Below, in pieces: positions 58,383 to 64,000 of a stretch of 64,000 nt of DNA. Numbering within the stretch: the stretch's first letter is position 1; each line of letters begins with the position of its first letter. A model generated the notes under the pieces. That model did not search any database. It saw only the letters and a program-made list of their open reading frames with translations, and was not told where the DNA came from. A program made the translations under genes and the position numbers. The stretch is from CBDCGJ01 sp965238305 (GTDB taxonomy: Bacteria; Pseudomonadota; Alphaproteobacteria; GCA-2731375), in contig CBDEHK010000001.1 in NCBI GenBank assembly GCA_965238305.1, positions 4,588,001 through 4,652,000 on the forward strand. Direction: 5' to 3'.

Positions 58383-60522
58383 CCGCTTTTTGCGCGCGGA
58401 TGAGTTTTAGGACTTCCGCGGCGGCTTTCGGGATATTGGTACCCGGGCCGAAGATGGCGCTGGCGCCATTGCTCATCAGATAATCATAATCCTGCGCCGG
58501 AATAACGCCGCCGCAGATGATTAAGATGTCGTCCGCCCCTTGTTCTTTGAGGGCAGCTTTCAAATCCGGCACCAAAGTTTTATGTCCCGCCGCCTGCGTC
58601 GACACACCGATCACATGGACGTCGCTTTCCACCGCATCCATCGCCGCTTCTTCCGGGGTTTGGAAAAGCGGGCCGACATCGACATCAAAACCAAGATCGG
58701 CAAAGGCCGTGGCGATCACCTTGGCGCCGCGGTCATGGCCATCCTGACCCAATTTCACCACCAGCATGCGGGGACGACGTCCCTCCTCGCTTGCAAAGCC
58801 ATCGATTTCTTTGACGATCGCTTGGAATTCATCATCACCTTCATAGGCTTTACCATAGACACCGGAAATGGATCGTACCTCCGCTTTAAATCGCCCAAAC
58901 ACATCTTCCAGGGCATCGGATATTTCGCCGACAGAAGCCCGCGCGCGGGCTGCTTCAACACTCAATGCCAATAAATTCCCATTACCAGCGGCGCCGTCGC
59001 GCAAGGCTTGCAGGGCTTGTTCCGCCACCGCCGTATCGCGATTAGATTTGAGTTGTGCCAAACCGGCCAGCTGGTCATCCAGCACGACTTTGTTGTCAAT
59101 TTCGCGAACGTCGACATTATCTTGTTCTTCAGAGACATATTTGTTGACGCCAACGATAACTTCTTCGCCGCGGTCGATGCGAGCCTGTTTACGTGCGGCG
59201 GCTTCTTCGATCTTCAGTTTCGGCATGCCGCTTTCAACCGCCTGGGTCATGCCGCCCAGATCCTCTACTTCCTGGATCAGGTCCCAGGCATGGCTGGCCA
59301 GACTATGGGTCAGAGATTCGACGTAATAAGAACCACCTAATGGATCGACGACATTGGTGACCTGGGTTTCTTCGGCCAGGATCAGTTGGGTATTACGCGC
59401 CAGCTTAGCGGCGAAATCGGACGGCAGGGCGATGGCTTCGTCAAACGAATTGGTATGCAGGCTTTGCGTCCCACCTAAAACGGCGGCCATCGCTTCATAA
59501 GCCGTCCGCATGACATTGTTATAAGGATCCTGTTCGGTCAAACTGACGCCGGAGGTTTGGCAATGAGTCCTGAGCATCATTGAACGCGGGTCTTTGGCGC
59601 CGAGATCCTGCATAATCCGGGCCCAGAGCATCCGCGCCGCCCGCAGCTTGGCGATCTCCATGAAAAAATCCATGCCGATGCAGAAGAAAAAGCTAAGTCG
59701 GCCGGCAAAAGCATCCACATCCATGCCGGCATTCATCGCCGTCCGGGCGTATTCCAAACCGTCTGCCAAGGTGAAGGCCAGTTCCTGCACCGCCGTCGCA
59801 CCGGCTTCCTGCATATGATAGCCAGAGATCGAGATCGAGTTGTATTTCGGCATCTCCGCTGAAGTGTAGGCGATGATATCGGAAATGATCCGCATACTCG
59901 GCGATGGCGGATAAATATACGTGTTGCGGACCATGAACTCCTTCAGAATATCGTTCTGAATGGTGCCGGAGAGCTGTTTTTGATCGACCCCTTGCTCTTG
60001 TGCCGCAACGATGTAATTGGCCAATGTCGGCAGCACCGCCCCGTTCATGGTCATCGACACCGACATTTTATCGAGCGGGATACCGTCGAACAAGACTTTC
60101 ATGTCTTCGACACTATCGATGGCGACACCGGCTTTACCGACGTCACCGACGACGCGGGGATGGTCGCTGTCATAACCCCGGTGGGTCGCCAGATCGAAGG
60201 CCACGGAAAGGCCCATCTGACCGTTCGCCAGTGCCGTGTGATAGAATTTATTCGATTCTTCCGCCGTCGAAAAACCGGCATATTGGCGGATCGTCCAAGG
60301 ACGATTGGCATACATCGTACTGCGGACACCTCGGGTAAAGGGCGCGACGCCGGGCAGGTCGTTTTCGACTGCCAGACCTTCCAAATCCGCTGCCGTATAG
60401 ATCGGTTTCACATCCAGACCTTCGGGCGTCTTCCAAACGAGCTCTTCGACCGATTTACCGCGCAGCTCCTTCGCCGCCAAATCGCGCCATGCCGCCGTGC
60501 CGATCTTGTTGTCGTCCGTCAT
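58372..60522 (-). CDS. Methylmalonyl-CoA mutase (single chain)
   Basis: B12-dependent isomerase that turns (R)-methylmalonyl-CoA into succinyl-CoA, the last step of propionyl-CoA use. 716 residues. The N-terminal TIM barrel shows RPWTIRQYAGFSTAEESN near residue 78 and ALGVDLATHRGYDSDHP-like text (VAFDLATHRGYDSDHP); the C-terminal B12 domain shows GQDGHDRGAKVIATAFADLG with the DxHxxG motif, then GVSTQAAGHKTL and ICGGVIPAQDY. It is the large catalytic type and no separate small subunit is needed. ATG at 60522 with AGG upstream. The chaperone meaB is at 2.3 kb. A TTGACA box lies just before the gene, after the end of the acyl-CoA synthetase. Confidence 0.95.
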   Translation of the reverse strand: MTDDNKIGTAAWRDLAAKELRGKSVEELVWKTPEGLDVKPIYTAADLEGLAVENDLPGVAPFTRGVRSTMYANRPWTIRQYAGFSTAEESNKFYHTALANGQMGLSVAFDLATHRGYDSDHPRVVGDVGKAGVAIDSVEDMKVLFDGIPLDKMSVSMTMNGAVLPTLANYIVAAQEQGVDQKQLSGTIQNDILKEFMVRNTYIYPPSPSMRIISDIIAYTSAEMPKYNSISISGYHMQEAGATAVQELAFTLADGLEYARTAMNAGMDVDAFAGRLSFFFCIGMDFFMEIAKLRAARMLWARIMQDLGAKDPRSMMLRTHCQTSGVSLTEQDPYNNVMRTAYEAMAAVLGGTQSLHTNSFDEAIALPSDFAAKLARNTQLILAEETQVTNVVDPLGGSYYVESLTHSLASHAWDLIQEVEDLGGMTQAVESGMPKLKIEEAAARKQARIDRGEEVIVGVNKYVSEEQDNVDVREIDNKVVLDDQLAGLAQLKSNRDTAVAEQALQALRDGAAGNGNLLALSVEAARARASVGEISDALEDVFGRFKAEVRSISGVYGKAYEGDDEFQAIVKEIDGFASEEGRRPRMLVVKLGQDGHDRGAKVIATAFADLGFDVDVGPLFQTPEEAAMDAVESDVHVIGVSTQAAGHKTLVPDLKAALKEQGADDILIICGGVIPAQDYDYLMSNGASAIFGPGTNIPKAAAEVLKLIRAQKAVAA

Positions 60523-60566
60523 GTTGATGCCTGTCATATCGATGCAAATAGCAATAATTTCACCAT

Positions 60567-60595
60567 ATATTGCACTGCAGCATAGCTTGTGTCAA
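60567..60595 (-). promoter_or_regulatory. Candidate promoter of methylmalonyl-CoA mutase
   Basis: On the minus strand a perfect TTGACA (60595 to 60590) is followed by 17 bases and CAATAT (60572 to 60567). The -10 is poor; ATATAT two bases further gives 19 bases of spacing. The -35 begins right after the stop of the upstream synthetase gene (60596), so the mutase can be expressed apart from it. Confidence 0.35.
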
Positions 60596-62458
60596 TTAAG
60601 CCACCACCACCTCGTGGCGAACCGTGTAACCGGCCAAACGTTCGCGGCAAAGGGCGGCCGCGGCTTCGGCATTGGGACCGCTGACCCGGACAATCGCCAA
60701 GGTGCCGTGGACCTTGTGATTGCCAACGCTGACATCGACCGTGATGCCGGTATCGACCACGGCCTCCAATTCCCGTTGAAAGGTGCGTTGGGCGATGTCG
60801 TGACGCAGCGCCGGTTTGAAAATCTTGCCAACACCGGTCAGTGGCATAGGTGTCAAACTAACGATTTCTACTGGATTGGCGGCGCGTTCCTGGATCCGTT
60901 CGCGGACATATTCCTTCAACGCCTCTTCATCGAATGTGGCATCGGCCCGCAATTGCACATAAGCGACGGGAATTTCGCCGACACGTTGATCCGGTCGGCC
61001 GACTGCCGCCGCCAACTCGACTTCTTCGTGGCTATAGAGGATATCTTCGATGAGCGCCGGATCGATATTGTGGCCGCCGCGAATAATCGTATCTTTGGCC
61101 CGGCCGGTGATCCAGACATAACCGTCGCCATCGATGCGCGCCAGATCGCCCGTGTTCAGCCAGTTCCCATCGACCCAAACATCCCGATTATGGTTTTCGT
61201 CGACATATCCGGCAATCACCTGTGGGCCATGGACTAATAGCACGCCGATCTCATCGCTGTCGCATTCTCGCGCGATCTCACCGGCATCGTCCAGCTGCAC
61301 TACCTTCATATCCATATAGGGTGTGCGAATACCGACGGAACCGATCTTACGCTCCCCTTCCAAGGGCGTATATGATCCGAAACCATGAACCTCCGTCATG
61401 CCCCAGCCTTCGACCATCGGCAGGCCGAATTTCTCTTTCACTGATTTGGCGACTTCGACCGACAGGGGCGCGCCGCCGACCATGGCATATTCAACTTTGC
61501 TCAGATCGATACCGTCAGCAGAAAGGTTCAACAGAGCTGACCAAACTGCCGGCACACCGCCTAAGCCGGTGGCGCCAAAACGTTCCGCATTGCGGAAGAA
61601 ATCGCGGATCACCACCGGTGCGCGGAAACCATCCGGATGCAACATCACCATGGTCTGGCCAAAACTTAAGGGATAATGCCCGCCGCAGGTCGCGCCTCCG
61701 ACATGGAACAAAGGCACGCCAACCATACCGACGCTGTCCGCATCCGCGCCCAGCATGCAGCCCAAAGCGAAACTGTGCAGCACATAACCACGATGGGTGT
61801 GGCGCGCCAACTTCGGCACCCCGGTGGTCCCGCCAGTATGGAAATAAGCGGCGATATCATTCGGTGAAATCCGCCGCCCACTAACCAGATAATCATCCGG
61901 CTGATCGGCGATCGCTTGCTCAAATAAAATCACATCATTGCCGACATCGCTGCCGTCGCCGCCGATTTGGATGACCGCTTCCAGCTCAGGTAGCTGACCC
62001 TTGATCGCTTCAATTTTGGCCCAACCATCCGCGCTGATGGAGGGATGACAACCGATAATCACTTTGGTTTTGGCGCTTTTCATGATGCCGATCAAATGAT
62101 CGACTTCCAAAAACGGGTTCACCGGATTGACGATCCCGGCCGCTGAACCGCCCCAAAGACAAATATGGGTTTCGGGAATAACAGGCAGCAACAAAGTAAT
62201 CGCATCATCCGGTCCCACGCCCAATGAATGCAGTAAATTAGCCGTCTGGTTCATTTTTTTCAGAAGATCGCCGTAGCTAAGTTCGCTGGCTTCTTCATCC
62301 GCCGCGCCAGTGCGCAAACCGTAAAGCGCGACCTTATCCGGGATCTTACGGGCCCAGCGGGCGATGGCGTCATAACTGTTTTCGGGAAGATCACGTGCCG
62401 AAAGCGGCGTTTTTTCGATCTCGGCCACGTCGGACAAATCGCGGATTGTCTCAGACAT
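60596..62458 (-). CDS. AMP-forming acyl-CoA synthetase, long form
   Basis: 620-residue ANL-superfamily ligase, different from the enzyme at 19 kb. P-loop HTGGTTGVPKLARHTHRGYV near residue 220, a GWGMTEVHGFGSYTP-type A5 motif, WLNTGDLARIDGDGYVWITG, RAKDTIIRGGHNIDPALIE (hinge) and a final TGVGKIFKPAL segment with the catalytic Lys. After this the family normally ends, but here about 60 more residues (VDTGITVDVSVGNHKVHG and VSGPNAEAAAALCRERLAGY) form an ACT/RRM-like beta-alpha tail of unclear role. Start at ATG 62458; an ATG at 62467 lies three codons upstream. Gap to mutase 73 bases. Confidence 0.9.
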   Translation of the reverse strand: MSETIRDLSDVAEIEKTPLSARDLPENSYDAIARWARKIPDKVALYGLRTGAADEEASELSYGDLLKKMNQTANLLHSLGVGPDDAITLLLPVIPETHICLWGGSAAGIVNPVNPFLEVDHLIGIMKSAKTKVIIGCHPSISADGWAKIEAIKGQLPELEAVIQIGGDGSDVGNDVILFEQAIADQPDDYLVSGRRISPNDIAAYFHTGGTTGVPKLARHTHRGYVLHSFALGCMLGADADSVGMVGVPLFHVGGATCGGHYPLSFGQTMVMLHPDGFRAPVVIRDFFRNAERFGATGLGGVPAVWSALLNLSADGIDLSKVEYAMVGGAPLSVEVAKSVKEKFGLPMVEGWGMTEVHGFGSYTPLEGERKIGSVGIRTPYMDMKVVQLDDAGEIARECDSDEIGVLLVHGPQVIAGYVDENHNRDVWVDGNWLNTGDLARIDGDGYVWITGRAKDTIIRGGHNIDPALIEDILYSHEEVELAAAVGRPDQRVGEIPVAYVQLRADATFDEEALKEYVRERIQERAANPVEIVSLTPMPLTGVGKIFKPALRHDIAQRTFQRELEAVVDTGITVDVSVGNHKVHGTLAIVRVSGPNAEAAAALCRERLAGYTVRHEVVVA

Positions 62459-62491
62459 ACAAACCACCCTGTTTTACTAAATTAATGGTGG

Positions 62492-63043
62492 TCAGATTTT
62501 CTCGCCTTTTACTTTCTTTCTCAAGCTCTTTACTTGCTTTTTTGCGTATCGGTTGGCGGGATAGACTTCCAACACCCGCTCGAAAGCGTCCAACGCTTTG
62601 TCCGGCTGTTCCAAAGCCGTGAAGATCAGGCCGAGACCGCTTAAAGCGCCAAAATGCCGGGGCTCCAAATCCAGGACGCGGGCGCAGTCTGAGGCCGAAT
62701 CTCGATAATGTCCCATCAGATAAAGAACTGTCGCGCGTTTATTCCAGCCTTCGGAATATTTCGGCGCGAGCTCGGTAATAGCGTTGAAGGCACCCAAGGC
62801 CGTCGGGTTATCGCCGGCGGACATGGCGGTAATCCCCTGTTGCATCAATAGATTGACCGTGTCGCTATCGGACTGCAGCCAAATGCCCCAAATCTGCGCC
62901 TCGACAATGCGGTTCATTGCCATATCCTCGGAGGTCTGCAAGCGGGCAAACAGATCGTCCAGACGCTTATCGTTCTGGTCCGCACCTGCCGTCGAAGGCA
63001 ACCAGAACACAATGGCAAATAGCAGTGTTTTTAAGTAACCCAT
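62492..63043 (-). CDS. Exported TPR-repeat protein
   Basis: 183 residues from the ATG at 63043, with a signal peptide (LKTLLFAIVFWLPSTAGA). The mature part holds three or four tetratricopeptide-like repeats: LLMQQGITAMSAGDNPTALGAF, ELAPKYSEGWNKRATVLYLMGHYRD, DLEPRHFGALSGLGLIFTALEQPDKALDAF and VLEVYPANRYAKKQVKSLR. The C-terminus is Lys-rich. Such small periplasmic TPR proteins act as adaptors; no partner is readable. An in-frame extension to 63127 lies inside the glcF overlap and is not used. It is 47 bases downstream of glcF on the same strand, and the synthetase gene starts 33 bases after its stop. Confidence 0.8.
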   Translation of the reverse strand: MGYLKTLLFAIVFWLPSTAGADQNDKRLDDLFARLQTSEDMAMNRIVEAQIWGIWLQSDSDTVNLLMQQGITAMSAGDNPTALGAFNAITELAPKYSEGWNKRATVLYLMGHYRDSASDCARVLDLEPRHFGALSGLGLIFTALEQPDKALDAFERVLEVYPANRYAKKQVKSLRKKVKGEKI

Positions 63044-63089
63044 AAGACAATGATAGGCCGCGGCTCGCCGAACACCAAGCGCCGGGCGT

Positions 63090-64000
63090 TCATATCCCTG
63101 TGATACCGCTTGGCTTTTCCCCGCCACTGGCCCAGTTGAGCAGCTCCACCGTATGCACGACCGGGGTCTCGCCTTTGCCGATTTGCATGATGCACCCGAT
63201 ATTGCCGGCGGCGATCACGTCCGGGGTAACTTTGGCAATATTGTCAAGCTTTCGCGCCAATAACCGATTTGCCAATTCCGGTTGCAGCAGATTGTAAGTC
63301 CCGGCGGATCCGCAGCAGAGATGCCCTTCGGGGACCGTGGAAACCGAAAATCCGGCGCTTTTTAGCAATGCTGTCGGTGCTGCACTGATTTGTTGACCAT
63401 GTTGTAAGGAACAAGCGGAATGATAAGCCACGTTTAAATTTTTTGCCGCCTCATCGGGCGCATAATCGATATCCAGTTGCAACAGAAATTCCGAAATGTC
63501 TTGCGTCAACGAAGAAATCTGTGCCGCCTTGGCGGCCCAGCCAGTATCGTTGCGCAACATGAAACCGTAATCTTTCACCGTCGTGCCACAGCCGGAAGCG
63601 TTGATAATGACGGCGTCCAGGCCGTTGCCAAGCAGTTCCTTGTTCCAGGCTGCCACATTCGTTTTCGCGGCTTCCAGCGCGGGCGTCTCGTGACCCAAAT
63701 GATGGGTTAGGGCACCACAACAACCGACCCCATCGGCGATCACCACTTCGACCCCGTGCCGGGTCAGCAGATCGATGGTAGCGCGGTTGATATCGGGCGA
63801 CAGCACCTGCTGCGCACAGCCGGCAAGCAAGGCTACCCGTTTCTGGCGCTCGCCTTTCGCCTTGAAGACCTGGCGACCGGCAATCCGAGCCGCCTTCGGT
63901 AACGTCGCCGGCGCCATCGTCAGCATGGCTTTCAACCGGCCCGGCAGCAAAGCGGCAAAGGGTCGACCCATTTTGGCCGCACGCAAGGACAGGCGAAACA
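63090..64000 (-). CDS. glcF: Glycolate oxidase iron-sulfur subunit (C-terminal part, cut by the window end)
   Basis: CCG-domain protein that passes electrons from glycolate oxidase (GlcD/GlcE) to the membrane chain. The frame stays open to the window edge (further residues FRLSLR before the first in-frame TTG and ATG), so the ferredoxin-type N-terminus with the two 4Fe-4S motifs is outside. Visible: CAQQVLSPD, the first CCG motif GVGCCGALTHHLGH, and the second HLCCGSAGTYNLLQPELA. It continues with GNIGCIMQIGKGETPVVHTVELL. About 300 of roughly 430 residues are present. The glcD and glcE genes probably lie beyond this end; the D2HGDH-like gene at 25.8 kb is not its partner by position. Confidence 0.9.
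   Translation of the reverse strand, partial: FRLSLRAAKMGRPFAALLPGRLKAMLTMAPATLPKAARIAGRQVFKAKGERQKRVALLAGCAQQVLSPDINRATIDLLTRHGVEVVIADGVGCCGALTHHLGHETPALEAAKTNVAAWNKELLGNGLDAVIINASGCGTTVKDYGFMLRNDTGWAAKAAQISSLTQDISEFLLQLDIDYAPDEAAKNLNVAYHSACSLQHGQQISAAPTALLKSAGFSVSTVPEGHLCCGSAGTYNLLQPELANRLLARKLDNIAKVTPDVIAAGNIGCIMQIGKGETPVVHTVELLNWASGGEKPSGITGI

Noticed and set aside
1..64000. tRNA or rRNA genes
   Set aside because: I looked for the GGTTC-A/G-A T-loop and cloverleaf partners between genes and found none; the gaps are too short for rRNA.

Overview
The window is one gene-dense stretch of an alphaproteobacterial chromosome, probably from the Rhodospirillales or a related free-living lineage. 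The evidence is a CcrM-type GANTC methyltransferase next to rnhB, the orders ribF-ileS-lspA-DUF3035 (BamF-like) and ETF-QO/TPR lipoprotein/ispE, an M16 peptidase pair followed by pgi and mutL, a CheY-CheZ pair, and the acyl-CoA and methylmalonyl-CoA catabolism genes. I saw no rRNA, tRNA, CRISPR array, phage or intact insertion sequence. Nearly all the DNA is coding, and convergent genes usually overlap at their stop codons.

Layout. 1-7.7 kb: the 3' end of accA, a DUF3108 and a glyoxalase-like gene, meaB, a 129-bp palindromic element, then ccrM, rnhB, a CPA2 antiporter and a PA0069-type radical SAM gene with a LexA-box-like direct repeat upstream. 7.8-16.6 kb: two rSAM/selenodomain-associated transferases, moaB, a lytic transglycosylase, an Fe-S-less type of uracil-DNA glycosylase, ETF-QO, a TPR lipoprotein and ispE. 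16.6-22.9 kb: an acyl-CoA catabolic island (DUF35 protein, thiolase-like protein, enoyl-CoA hydratase, acyl-CoA synthetase, amidase, SDR). 23-29.5 kb: tandem 2OG-Fe(II) oxygenases, two flavoenzymes, an AT-rich TPR gene and a DUF1194 protein. 29.7-38.2 kb: secA, a second 130-bp palindromic element, bamF-like, lspA, ileS, ribF and a MaoC hydratase. 38.5-45.2 kb: cheY-cheZ, an adenylate cyclase with a toast-rack-like tail, an MBL lipoprotein, a Rossmann-fold protein, gamma-glutamyltransferase and a small membrane protein. 45.3-53.3 kb: aspartic protease, M16 pair, pgi, mutL, a phytase-like esterase and rpmB. 53.6-64 kb: MFS/LysR/MFS, a methyltransferase, a LysE exporter, methylmalonyl-CoA mutase, an acyl-CoA synthetase, a TPR protein and the start-truncated glcF.

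How the genes fit together. Two acyl-CoA synthetases, the hydratase, the thiolase-like/DUF35 pair, ETF-QO (electrons from acyl-CoA dehydrogenases into the quinone pool), and methylmalonyl-CoA mutase with its MeaB chaperone point to a heterotroph that uses acyl-CoA compounds and propionyl-CoA. CcrM, the GANTC cluster beside its start and a CtrA-like site near cheY fit the usual alphaproteobacterial cell-cycle and motility control.

The strongest unusual signals are: (1) two related, about 130-bp nested palindromes placed between convergent genes, whose CTAG ends supply stop codons and whose stems differ in sequence but stay paired; (2) an in-frame amber codon 40 codons before the natural end of an M16 peptidase, where translational coupling to the next gene marks the original reading frame; (3) a GAAC-N7-GAAT-N7-GAAC operator-like repeat; (4) a cyclase with a toast-rack-like C-terminus; (5) CheZ carrying two FliM-like CheY-binding motifs.
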